Source: Clarireedia homoeocarpa
Taxonomy: Eukaryota; Ascomycota; Leotiomycetes; Helotiales; Rutstroemiaceae
Direction: 5' to 3'
Assembly (NCBI GenBank): GCA_001465935.1
Contig: LNKV01000008.1
Coordinates: 310,001-374,000 of the forward strand
DNA: 64,000 bases
Shown here: positions 12,989 through 24,118 of the stretch, in pieces
Layout: the number at the start of each line of letters is the position of its first letter
Numbering within the stretch: position 1 is the first letter of the stretch
The notes under the pieces: model-generated
The model's input: the letters and a program-made list of their open reading frames with translations, nothing else
Told to the model about the DNA's origin: nothing
The model's database searches: none
Translations under genes and position numbers: made by a program

Positions 12989-13950
12989 ATGACGTCCACA
13001 CTTACCGAACAAGTTCAGACCACAGCTCCATTAACCAGTGGTAGTCTTAAGGTCACACAAACCACCGGTCCTCGCGACGTTAAGACAATCCTTCATTATT
13101 TCAAAGACAACGAAGATGGCAGTCCGCCAGAACCTAACTATGTCAACAAACCAGCCTCATATAACAGACCTACTGAACCAAAACCAGCCACGATCCATGA
13201 CGTTCGCGGGTCTGAGGACCAATACACCCTCGACGGTAATGGTTTCCAATTCGTGAACCATGTCAGCCAGGAGAAGGATTTCGTAGATGAGGATCAGATA
13301 AAAACCAGATATTATGCTGAAACCGAGGAGCTATTGAAGAAGGTGTAAGTGCAAGCTGGGAAGCTTTACGGGTCAATGACTAACCAGAACTCAGAACTGG
13401 AGCTTCGAAGGTCTTCATATTTGACCACACAATCCGGCGCGAAGTACAGGATAAACGCACCCCTGCTTCAGATGCACCTGCAGTTCCTGCTCTCCGTGGC
13501 CCTGTCCAACGGGTTCATATCGACCAGTCCTACGCAGCCGCTCCCAACCGCGTAACCTATCATCTCCCTGATGAAGCATCCACGCTCCTAGCCGGACGCT
13601 TTCAGATCATCAATGTCTGGCGACCTATTCGTACCGTTCTCAAAGACCCCCTAGGAGTTGCTGACGCCCACTCCGTCGACGATAAAGACCTCGTACCAAT
13701 CAAGCTCATCTACCCAAATCGAGAAGGAGAGACATTGGCAGTAAGAGCAAACCCAGGACATAAGTGGCATTACTTGTTCAAGCAGACTCCGGAGGAGGTC
13801 ATGCTGATCAAATGCTTTGATTCGAAGGTTGATGGAAGGGCAAGAAGGGTGCCGCATTCGGCGTTTGTGGATGAAGAGCTTGAGGGTGAAAGGAAGAGGG
13901 AGAGTATCGAGATTAGGGCACTTGTATTTCATCCGGATGATAAGGAGTGA
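12989..13950 (+). CDS. CmcJ/AsaB-family hydroxylase/desaturase-like protein
   Basis: Two exons, 12989-13344 and 13395-13950, with a 50-nt intron (GTAAGT...TCAG). The product is 303 aa, the usual length for this family. The ATG at 12989 is the first in frame; upstream codons in frame offer only GTG. Family landmarks in order are DVKTILHYFKDNEDGSPP near the N-terminus, FIFDHTIRR (about 126-134), the HID motif H160/D162 in VHIDQSYAAAP, INVWRPI, and KWHYLFKQTPEEVMLIKCFDS near the C-terminus. The family is related to the 7-alpha-cephem-methoxylase P8 chain, GA4 desaturase and aspirochlorine AsaB. It is often found in fungal secondary-metabolite clusters and is thought to be an iron/2-oxoglutarate-like oxidoreductase; the substrate is unknown. 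No lesion is visible, in contrast with its three downstream neighbours. Confidence 0.88.
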
Positions 13951-14230
13951 GCAGTTGAGGGCTAGCATAGAATGATTCCAGTTTGCTAAGTTATTCTCTG
14001 GATTCAAGGGAGTCGAATAAATTGCAAGACACTTTGAGATTCATGAATGTTGTAATGACAAGTTTGCTTCATCAGTTGAGTGTTGAGTGCTGGCCGGACC
14101 CCGCTTCAGTGACTGCATTATGTCGGCGTACACCAAAACTTAACGGTGAGAAGACGTAGATGTTCTTGGTACACGGCCTTGGCAGATATCCTCCGAATGC
14201 CTGATTTACAGACACCTTCCCTCTTTACAT

Positions 14231-16492
14231 TTAATACCCCGTTCCATTAACATAATTGCCGCCACGGAGATGTTCCGTAATTGTATCTCGTAAAGCTTCC
14301 ATTGAATCAGGATGAATTTCCCCTAATGAATAGCAAATATTATGGATTTAGGGGGTTCTCCGGATAGTCCAGCGAAAGCTAATGGTATTCGCCAAGAACA
14401 TGTTCCCATTAAGGTACAATGCTCGACATCAGATATGGGCTGACTATACTTCTGGGTGCCTCTATTTTCAAAATCCTTCTTGATGAGCTGAGTTTGTTGT
14501 GCGACGAGAGCGGTCAGTTTCAAGGGGCGGACAACAAAACGGTCTTGTGAATTTGGGAACGAACAAACGACGTCGCCAACACATGTTGAAGGAGGGACTC
14601 CAATATACTCACCACTTCCAAGCAAAGCTATATGATCTATTTCTGGCTCTCCTTTCGTATACGCGGCATTTATCAATGATGTAAGGTTCATAATACTAAT
14701 TGCAGCCAGACGTCTGTGGAATTGTTTGTCGTTCAGATCGAAGTGCTGGAACTCATCAAGCATGGATTCGAAGCGACGAAAGAGATGCATATTGTATGAA
14801 TGATCCATCATATTGCCGAAGTCAAATTGCTGGAGATCTTTAGAGTAGCCAAGAGAAAGCATATCTTTGTGGTAGGCTATCAGGGTATCTAATGTTCTTT
14901 GAACTCCATGTTGATTGGTAGAACTCATCATCCAGGAAAGAAGCTGCCTCTCAATCTGTAACTTGCGAACCTTCGCATCCCAGACCCGGTGGCGGTGATG
15001 ACTCGTCAAAACCAACAGATGAGCCTCCCAACCCCAATCAGGTCAGATTTCGGAACGATAGCTGTAACTATCCCACTCCTCATACCAAAAGCTGCTAGAA
15101 CGCCTGGTACGGCAAAAGATTTCACGGAAGACTGGAAGAAATCTGAAGCGGCTTCTCCGTCTGATCGTCTTCGTATTTTCCCTTCCGGTATCTGTATCAC
15201 GGTTCTTTGGCTCCACTCTACTCTCCACTGTACTGTCCAGTCTGGGACCCATGAACAGAGTCCATTTGGACAATTGCGATTAGCCGAATACTCTACGTTT
15301 AGAAGCATCTTGGAGACAGGAATGTGATCCATCATGTATATTGCAACCTCCATGAACAACTGCTCAAACGACTTGCGATAATCGACATTCAACGTAGGCG
15401 GCCGGTGAGAAGTCGTTGGCTCCTTCGACTGGTTTCCTGAAATATCTGTTTTGACGCCAGCCATTCCGATGTGTGCATATATCATATCCCTAGGATCAGT
15501 GACCCCTAGACCCCTTCTTGAGGTCAGGAGTCCAAACAAAGTCTGCTGAGGTGAAATCTGGCCGCCTGTGTGCTATTAGCAATCGCACGTACCCCAAAAT
15601 TCGATGCCGTATAATTTCAACCAGGTTGCCAACCAAGCAACAAACACTTTCAAGAGTTTCAATAGGCGCAACTCACCTTCTGAGGTTACGTGCTCGTTCT
15701 GAATGTACCGTTGACGTGTAATCCACATGTCATATAAGCGCCATATATTGCTACCTTCCGGGTTCGGTGAATTTACAAGCTCAGGACAGAAGTTTTTCCA
15801 TGCGATGCGGTGAAGGCCGCATTGAATCCATGGATTTGGAGATAGCACACGCTCTTGGAGTACCCATACTCTCTTATGTGCTTTATTCAGCACAATACTT
15901 GTACAGCCAAGAAAAGTTAACAGCACCGACTTACCCCAAACCAAGGTCTAGATAGAAGAGAGGTCTCCACAATTTTTTTAATGCCCCCCATCTTCTCCCT
16001 GAAAGATGAGAGCTCTGTAGGATCGAGCGTATTCGGTGGAGGAGAAGCCAATGTTTTAAAGACATAATCGCATTCTGCAAAGCCTTTTCCCAAAAATATG
16101 ATTGTATGCTGCGCGAGTGAATAAATATTACCCATCCGAGCAACCTATTGGGAACGGTCCTCATCACTAGACTGGTCGACGCAGATTCCATCTGCCCAAA
16201 TTCGCAACACATTGCTGTCATCTCTAACATACCGAAGGGCGCACTCCAACGAGGCGGTTATGAAGAAAGGCTTCTCGTCGATATATATCATGCGTATATC
16301 GGTTTGGTCTCCCCAGACATATGAAAGCGCGATGTAGTGGTTGACGATATCATATTCACATTCCTTCAGAGTCGTATATGTCAGAGAGCATTTGACAACG
16401 TCAAGCACATCCGTACCAGGCTGAAGCAGAAGAAGACGAATCTCCCCAGCTGCAGCAATTTTGGAGTATTGATAGAATCCGTCACTATCCAT
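14231..16492 (-). pseudogene. Broken heterokaryon-incompatibility (HET-domain) gene
   Basis: The ATG at 16492 opens MDSDGFYQYSKIA and then the HET core IALSYVWGD (ALSYVWGD box) and RIWADGICVDQSSDEDRSQ. The next codon is TAG (16145-16147), in the same frame as the continuing HET sequence VARMGNIYSLAQHTIIFLG; family members usually have a second Gln there. Downstream exons recover normally: 62-nt intron 15934-15873 into RVWVLQERVL, and 111-nt intron 15676-15566 into TLFGLLTSRRG...TDPRDMIYAHIGMAG. Near 15040-15050 the frame jumps: VTAIVPKSDLIG is followed, one frame over, by DWGWEAHLLVLTSHH. Near 14395 it shifts again and a TAA lies at 14348-14350 before the likely end ...EHLRGGNYVNGTGY. With one in-frame stop and two probable frameshifts it is a pseudogene. 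An unrecognised intron near 15036 (weak GTTGGG donor) is the main alternative for one lesion. Confidence 0.8.
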
Positions 16493-17199
16493 CGCGACTT
16501 TTTCCGTACTTTGAAATCAAGAACATTAAATAAATGAGTGACGAGACTTGACTTTTAGATAAGGAACGAGAGAGGTCAGGCAACAAATGTGTAAGAATTA
16601 ATCTTGGCCGATGAAAGTCTAAGGCACGTGAAGTTTCCCCACCTTTAACCTTAGTGAAGGGCATGCCTTCAGCTGCGAAATTCCACACTAAGTCGTCACA
16701 TCGACAGACAGCATTGAACAGATAAATTCCCACCAAGTCTGCGGAACGTTATGGATTATGTCTTGAGGTAAAACTAACATCTTCCCGGGTCAAGGAATGT
16801 CATTGGCAGCTGGTGGGATAACTGCCTAGTCTATACTAGGTTTTGGCATTGGACTCGAGTGCAAGGAACGCAGCCGCGACTGAAGAATAGAAGAAGTCTT
16901 AATCTTCCGGAGTTCAGTAAGATCTTGAACGACAGCGCGCCATTTCTTTCTTGATGACTCAAAATACTCCATACTTCCAATCTCAGGGGTTTGTATGACT
17001 CGTGCCTCATAATACGTCGGCGCCAGAAGGCAAGATAAATACCCGTCCAAAATATGAATATGCCTTGTCCCACAGCCTATGGCGGTAGATACAATATAGT
17101 ATTATCCAACGGTAGCATGGAGAAAACGGATGATAACACCTTTTCGATTGTAACTGCATACCCAACTGTTGGTGGTGATATGCGATATGTGGTATTAGT
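16493..17199. other. Spacer between HET and P450 relics
   Basis: A 74-codon open frame on the minus strand (17050-16826) has mixed composition but no recognisable motif. I do not call it a gene. Nothing else seen. Confidence 0.5.
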
Positions 17200-18699
17200 C
17201 ACCCGGATATAACCCTGACCACATCTGTTGTGGCTCTTGTCCTTCTTATTGCCCTCTCATACATCTATAGAAGATTTGCTTCTGAAAGAGCAGTAATAAG
17301 GTCTGCAGATCATCATGAGTGTGAACAATGCCCCAAATACCCTCACAATCTTGAGTCGGAACTGCTCAAAGCACGAATCAAGCCACGAAAAATGGCACGT
17401 TAATGGGCTTATACATGGTTCATTTCGATATTTATGGCAAAACATGGGAGGAAAATCTCTTGGGTGCAGTATTAATCAACACCATGGAAGCAAGGAATGC
17501 GCAGCAAGTCACCGCAACGGCTTTCCAGGACTGGGGGAAGGTATCCACCACACATTCTTCGCCTTTCTTCGGCCAAGGGATCCTTTTTATGAATGGTGCC
17601 GAATGGCGGCATGCTCGAAAGCTCGTGGTACCAACTTTCTTCAAAGCAGAAGTCTCGTCGGATGTTGAATCCATGGCACGACATATGGATAGATTCATCG
17701 GCATGATTCCTCGGGATGGAAGCACAACTGATCTTCAACTTCCTCTGCGTAAATTGGTATGGCTTCTCCCTTTCTTCATAATCCTAGGAAGAATCACTAA
17801 TTTAGACTTTTGAATAGTTTCTTGATTCGTCTACCGAATTTCTACTTGGCGAGTCGATAGATTCACAGGTCGAAGGCGATCCGAATCAATCAGCGGATAT
17901 CCTTCAGGCATTTGACGTTGCGTTGGCGGGTGCAGAAAAGCGAAGGTTACTGACAAAATTTCAACGATTTAGGCACGATTTTGATAAGAGCTGGAAATCT
18001 GCCTGCAGAACAGTCCATGCATACATCGATCTTCATGTCGAGCATGCCTTGAAAGAAGTACTACCCCCCTTGAAAAGGCAGATCACCGATCTCAACCACG
18101 CTACATCCTTCTCCACGAAATGGCCAAACAGATCCGCGACCTTATTGCTCTGCGCTTTCAGATTCTTAACGTTTTCATACCAGCTCGCGATACCACTGCT
18201 GTCATGTTGAGCAACGTACTCTTTCATCTCGCGCGCAACCCGGATATCTGGACACAGCTACGAGCCGAGAGTGTAGCGCTGGTCGATCGGCTCCTGACTT
18301 TTGACGTACTGCGATCCACTGTGATACAATTCTTCCGACCGGCGGTGGCACAGATGGAAAATCTCCAGTCTTTGTCAAGAAGGGAACAGTTGTCGCTCTA
18401 AATCTTTGGGGTATCCATCACGATAAAGAGGACGTCTGGGGAGAAGATGCCGATAAATTCAATCCACAGCGATGGTACAACACTCAAAAACACTCTCAAT
18501 GGCAGTTCATACCGTTTCTTGGGGGAACGAGAATTTGCCCTGCGCAGCAGCAGGTCCTAACACAAGCCGTGTATCTTTTGGTAAGATTGACTCGCGAGTT
18601 TAAGAGAATTGAGAATAGAGACCCGGTGAAGAACATGTGGGATTGCTAAAAGCTTTGGCGGAAAGTAAGAACGGGGTGAAGGTCGCTTTTTCTTCTTAA
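17200..18699 (+). pseudogene. Broken cytochrome P450, CYP52-like (alkane/fatty-acid hydroxylase type)
   Basis: Recognisable P450 parts in order: a membrane anchor with VVALVLLIALSYIYRRF (from about 17221), CEQCPKYPHNLESELLKA, MVHFDIYGKTWEENLLGA, FQDWGK, GAEWRHARKLVVPTFF, and after a 61-nt intron (17757-17817) FLDSSTEFLLGES. Then come the I-helix ARDTTA (about 18184), KFNPQRW and the haem loop FIPFLGGTRICPAQQ with its cysteine. Lesions: no ATG in frame before the anchor; a frame change at an A5 run (about 17388-17392); another at a C6 run (18064-18069); loss of the K-helix ExxR block between LTFDVLRS and DTILPTGGG (junction about 18314-18322), which also shifts frame; and a frame change at about 18630 before the final ESKNGVKVAFSS. 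Loss of ExxR alone should abolish folding and haem retention. Confidence 0.85.
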
Positions 18700-19269
18700 T
18701 CTCCAGCTTCGGAATCTTCGTAGCATGAAGATTATTGATGCGTTGAAAATCTTGTGTCTAAAGTTACAAAAAGCAATCATCAGTGAATACTTCGATATAA
18801 CATACCGTCTTTCTATATTTCAGGTGACACAATAATTCAATACTCTGGAATGACGGCCATGAATGTCTGGCAAGATGGAATGAGAGTGACAGCGAGTTAC
18901 CCTCTGAGCAGAGCAGGGAGTCTGAAGCAATCTGCGACAGCTCGTTGACAACGAACAAATTTTCTTAAGAGAACAAACAGATTAGGCCACAGGGAAAGAA
19001 TTTGAAAATCTGCATCTGTAAATTATGCAAATTTGAACGAGATGCGTGGTGACGTTGTGACCCTTCCTGGAGAAATTCGAGTTGATATCCGGTTGGCTTC
19101 TGGACTGGGGTATATAGCAACGCAGGTCGAACCCGAATAAGAAAGGCCATCCGTTACACCTAGTAAGAACCAGTGGCTTCATTCGCTCCAATTAGACTCG
19201 TATATTCTCTTCATAGAATTATTTCTCATTCTTGGCCGCGTTGGGATAGCTTTAATAGTCGTAGCATTT
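18700..19269. other. Spacer between P450 and rhodopsin-domain relics
   Basis: No supported gene; short minus-strand frames lack family features. Confidence 0.5.
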
Positions 19270-20877
19270 ATCCATACATATGTTCAAATCATGTCTCCAT
19301 CCCTTACCTCAAAAACGTGCCTACTTCATGATCTATTGAGATTCAGAAAGCGTACTGAAACGGAATACTATGTCTACCACATCGCATCAAGGACTGCTTG
19401 CTCTTAGCCATCTCAATCGCTCTGCGTTTTTACTCACGTAATTTCCAGAAAGTATCACTGAAGATAGACGATTGGATAATGATACCATGTCTTGTACGTT
19501 CAATGAATCGGACTGATCTTTTTTTTTTACATAGCAGACTGCCATGATCCAAAGCATGACTGACTTTCTTGTTTCTACACAGCTAGGACTTGCCGGAACA
19601 ACTGGTACTGTATTTTATGGTAAGTTAATGCACCCATTGAACATGAAATGATGCTTACATCCCATTCGAAGGCATTCAGAAAAAAGCCATCGGATATTCG
19701 ACGCCGACAAATCTAAAACTTGTGGTTGAGACTGCAGCAATGACAACGAAGGTATTGCTCTCTCATCTGCCCTACCATATACTCATTGATTAAATCCATC
19801 CAAAGATCTACCTAGCATTTGACTTCTGCTGCATATTCACGCTCGGCTGTGTTAAGATCAGCGCTCTGTTCTTCTACTTCCGAATCTTCTGCACAGCGGG
19901 ATGACGCAATATCTTCCGAATTCTTGTCATTATCAGCGTTGTGCTGTGCTGTTTCTGGACTATGGCTTTCACTATCTTGGTGGGATTATCGTGCGGCACT
20001 CACTTCTCGGCACTTTGGTCTAGCAAAGCAGCGTACTTGAAATATTGTGGGCAAACGCCACACGGATTTTTGCTCAGCATGTCGATATCAGATTTCTTAC
20101 TAGACTTCTGAATCATACCTCTACCAATTCCACAAGACTCCCAATCCCCGGCACATTTCGTATGCTGATCGTTTTAGATCTTGAGAATCGAGACTACTAT
20201 AGCTAGGAGAGTTGCAATAGTGGCAGTGTTCCTCCTCGCATTGGTGTTAGTGTCCCTGCATACTTGATGCACAGAGAGATTACCTTGCGCACGAACATTG
20301 CTGATCATGAACAGAAGATTTGGAGCTTGCATCGCAAGACTGGCTGTCTTTGTCCAGCTCAACAACAGTACGTTTTTGCTCCTTTCGATGACACTGAGTG
20401 GCTAGCATCAGCAGCTAACTAATAACACTAATTCCTGCTGGACAAAAAGTTGACTCTAGACGTAAGAAAGTCCCCTACCTACCAAAGTAATCAAGCTCGA
20501 CTAACTACTCTTAGTAGAAGACACGAAATCATTGTTCCTTAGCGTCCTTGAAGTGGGTCTAATCTGTATCGCCGTGGACCTTTCATCGCTATATTACTTG
20601 ACCTCTCAGTCCAGAGAACGTACTCCGAAGCATCCGCAGTATCACCTCGCTCCGATCTGTTGGCTTCCAGGAGCCACAGAGGACCAAGTCATACAGCAAG
20701 TCAAAGGGGAGCAAGGAGCAGAGTGTGACAAGTCAGTCGTTATCGAACTTGAAGCCGGATGACACCATGGCAATTGAGCCGCATACTGTGTATGATTTGG
20801 GAAATGCAGGCCATCTCTCAATCTCGGATCATGTTCATGCCACAAAGATGATATCCCAATCATCACAAAAAAGTTAG
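19270..20877 (+). pseudogene. Broken rhodopsin-domain (PTH11-like) integral membrane protein
   Basis: Translated exons show the fungal rhodopsin-domain pattern. They are ALRFYSRNFQKVSLKIDDWI (about 19416), LGLAGTTGTVFYG, VKISALFFYFRIFCTAG, ILVIISVVLCCFWTMAFTIL, YCGQTPHGFLLSMSISDFLL, ARRVAIVAVFLLALV, RFGACIARLAVFVQL and FLSVLEVGLICIAVDLSSL. The cytosolic tail is SPENVLRSIRSITSLRS. In-frame stops interrupt it at 19902-19904 (TGA after FCTAG, where CGA is the simplest ancestor) and 20109-20111 (TGA), with further stops near 20164. A frameshift near 20605-20612 separates the last transmembrane helix from the tail, which then reads open to a TAG at 20875-20877. The N-terminal exon is uncertain. 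Intact members of this class are candidate GPCR-like receptors or orphan membrane proteins in fungi. Confidence 0.72.
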
Positions 20878-21672
20878 GAGGCGAGGGAAAGGTGCCATCG
20901 TAAATTCTCGGGATGAACTGGTGAGCCTCGAGGCGCTGTGCATAGTGCATCTATATAGTTAGCTTAGATCTCCAACTCAGTTGGAAGAATCAGACTCAAT
21001 TCAACCGCACTTATATCCCCATAGTGTGATACGGTAGTGCGGGGAATTGAAGTCGTTCCAACATTGATTTTTCATGTTCCAGAATGGAAAAAGTTATTGA
21101 TCAAAACATCCAGTCCACGTGGTCCAAATGACTTCTTGGTTCCACGCACCCAGTCAAGACTCCAATTCCTATTCCAATTTCAAGCCCCATATCTTTTCAC
21201 ATTAAAGTCTGTCCAATTCAGAAATCGACCTGGTGTGGTGTGGAGCTTCAACAGCCATCACAGTTCATATTCAAGCAAGGTAGAAATATATCAAACAGCG
21301 CTTCGATACACATCAAGCATACAATGCCGTGGACCAATTTCACTACAAAGTCAGTGAATGTCAACGGTATATTACCACTGGTATCCATAAATCGTGGTGG
21401 GCATCTCATGAAGCGATCAACCTAAGGGTGAGGTAGTGACTTATTAGTGGCCATGAGTCCAGTGTACGATGCCAGTAGAAGATTGACTAGGAAAAAAATC
21501 ACATAATCTAGAATTTCATGTCTACACTCAACTGGATATGATGTATTTGGAGAATGAGTGGTTTTATTAATCAATCTCACGATTCTCGAACAGTGTTTGA
21601 TCCCTACCTGACTTCATCAACCACAGGTTACGATTTCCCCAACTTCTCATGCCCCTCCAAGACTTATAGTTT

Positions 21673-21720
21673 CAAATACTTGCTCACATTATATTCCAAA
21701 TACTTGCTCACATTATATTC
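21673..21720. repeat. Perfect 24-bp tandem duplication
   Basis: CAAATACTTGCTCACATTAT plus four more bases occurs twice back to back (21673-21696, 21697-21720) without mismatch. Confidence 0.95.
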
Positions 21721-22267
21721 CTCAATCTCCTCACCTGTCCACCTGATACACTCACCGCCTCTTCTTAACATCATACGGTCGATCGATCGATCACAAAACT
21801 AACCACCTCCTCGAAGTACCTTATCCGTCCATATACCCGTCCTCAAATATACTTCCCATCCCGCTCTCATCTACTTCCCACCCACTCACTATACACATAT
21901 ATCAAATAATCACTTCTTTGATATTCACGTCATCAACTCTATAATCAACCCATCGTTCCACATCTTTTCACAGCACAGCACAGCCACTTACCTTCCCATT
22001 GCATTACATATCTCAGACGACCTCTCCATACACCAAGAGCCAGCCGCTTGAAATTCCAGCCAATTGAATATTCCAATATCTAATTAGCCGTTTAAGTGTT
22101 TCAGTAACCCAGCCAACCGTTTAATCATCGCAGCCGCTGTTCCAGACAAACGGTTCTGTTCCTGGGTTCGTCTATACTCTTGTGTATTATAGCTGTATTA
22201 AGATATTACTGTGCGAGGATGAGGCTGTAATTAAGTTATGTCAATATCAACGTCAATAATTGTCTGT

Positions 22268-22338
22268 CAGTGCCAGTGTCAGTGCCAGTGTCAGTGCCAG
22301 TGCCAGTGCCAGTGCCAGTGTCAGTGTCAATGTCAGTA
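22268..22338. repeat. CAGTGY hexamer microsatellite
   Basis: About eleven CAGTGC/CAGTGT units in tandem. Confidence 0.9.
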
Positions 22339-24041
22339 TCAGCGTCCGTGCTACTTACATCAACCTTCCTCTCACTTCATCGTCTTACCTACCTATCAAC
22401 CACCTATCACTTACCTGCCTGCCTGCCTACCTGCCTACCTGCCGATCTGTCTGTCCCTCTAACCGTGCAACAGCAAACTCTCTTAATTCTCCTTCTTATT
22501 CTTCCATCCTACTCTCCCTCATCAACCCACTCTTTGCTAACCCCCCACCCTCCTCCATATCAATCAAAGCACGCCCAAAACCATCCTATCCCTCTCATTA
22601 TATCTCCCCAACCCCCAACCACCAAACATCGCACAGACTTCCCAAATTCACCCGCGCCAAACAAAGCACACCGCAAACCGAGTTTTAACCCTCTAGACTA
22701 TATTGCTGATTGGTTCACGCCAAAACAGTGCATGAATCTCACGAGGGACGAGCACCCGGTCAGTGCGGCACGTTGCGGTGCGCTGCGGGAAAGGTGGGAG
22801 TCAAAATCCATCAACGAATAAATCAGCCGGTTTAAGAAATGATTGATCTATTAATTGATTGTTGTTTGAAAGTGATGTTTTGATTGAAGGCTATATAATA
22901 TAGTTATAAGATACATGTTGTGGGGTGTATTTATCCCTGAGTGTGCGCACACAACATAGGGTTACAATGAAAGAAACAAAGAGAGAAGGAAAGGGATATC
23001 TAGAGTAAGGAAACAAATCGACTTCCCTGCAAGCAAACTAAGCTGTACATACATACCACTGCTGCAATTGATGAATATCATACCGTACCACATCACATCA
23101 CATCACATCCAAACACCTCCCCACCTCCTCACTCATACATACATCGGCGAAAACCCCACTTCACTTCACCGCATTCTGTTCCAGGGTGCGACACACCTAT
23201 ACATTGCCCATTATATCACATCACATCATATCATACCACATCGGTCCTACCCTACGCTTTTACGTATTGTTGTATGCATACATGCATTGCATACGCATGT
23301 CCATAGGGCCGAGCCCTCTATCATACTGCAGATAGTGCTATAATGCCATATAATACCATATAATATGATATGAACAATGCATAATATCTGCATACCTGCC
23401 TACGATAGACAGATCATCAGAAACTCAAACCTTGGTGCCGGGGCTAGATTCCATCATGTGACGCATCTTGCATCGCCATCCTAGGACTTCCTGCCCGCGG
23501 AAGCATTCGCGTCTGCCCGGCAGTAGGAGAATAATAGAATAGAAAAAACGTGTTGACTTACAATATCGATTGAACAATTGCCGCGATATATAACAGAAGA
23601 TCTGACTCGTGAGCGAACGAATGAGGGATCAGACCAAGGGAAACAAGAGAAATGCCGAGGATATGCTGTTTTACTTGGGATGCTACAAGTAAAGCAGAAT
23701 TATCTCCTTATCTTTCTATCGATCTGCAGAAGACAAGAACAAGAACACACACAAGAAAGGAGAAGGAAAATCTAGCTCTTTGTTGTCCCATTGTGATTTC
23801 ATGCTATACAAGGAATAAGAACTTTGACCTCTCATTCGGCTCGCTCCCGTGTGTAGAAAATTTTTTTCCCAGAAACTTAACATAATACCTTATAAACTTA
23901 ATGCATAAGACCGCACAGCGGAAATGTACATCGTGCGCCACCCCGCACGGAGCCTGTCTGCATAGAGGACGTACTTCGACCTCGACACGGGGTTATTGAG
24001 ATATGATATCTCTGTGACCATGTGATAGGGTAATTGTTTGC

Positions 24042-24118
24042 TACTCTCCCCTCCCATGTAACTTTTTAGGTGGCAAGACGCACAAAAATTTAACCTTTGT
24101 TTATGGGAGGGGAGAGTA
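24042..24118. repeat. 77-bp element with 16-bp perfect inverted repeats
   Basis: TACTCTCCCCTCCCAT at 24042-24057 is the exact reverse complement of 24103-24118. A 45-bp spacer lies between. No clear target-site duplication was seen. Confidence 0.85.

Noticed and set aside
16826..17050. Minus-strand 74-codon frame between HET and P450 relics
   Set aside because: Plausible composition but no motif and no splice continuation; could be a relic exon, not supportable.
22238..22462. Open frames through the CAGTGY repeat
   Set aside because: Pure repeat translation (CQCQ or VSAS) with no flanking coding sequence.
23068..23343. CATCACATCAC-rich stretch resembling a repeat array
   Set aside because: Irregular CATCA/CACAT runs without constant repeat and spacer lengths; not a CRISPR-like array and the organism is a eukaryote.
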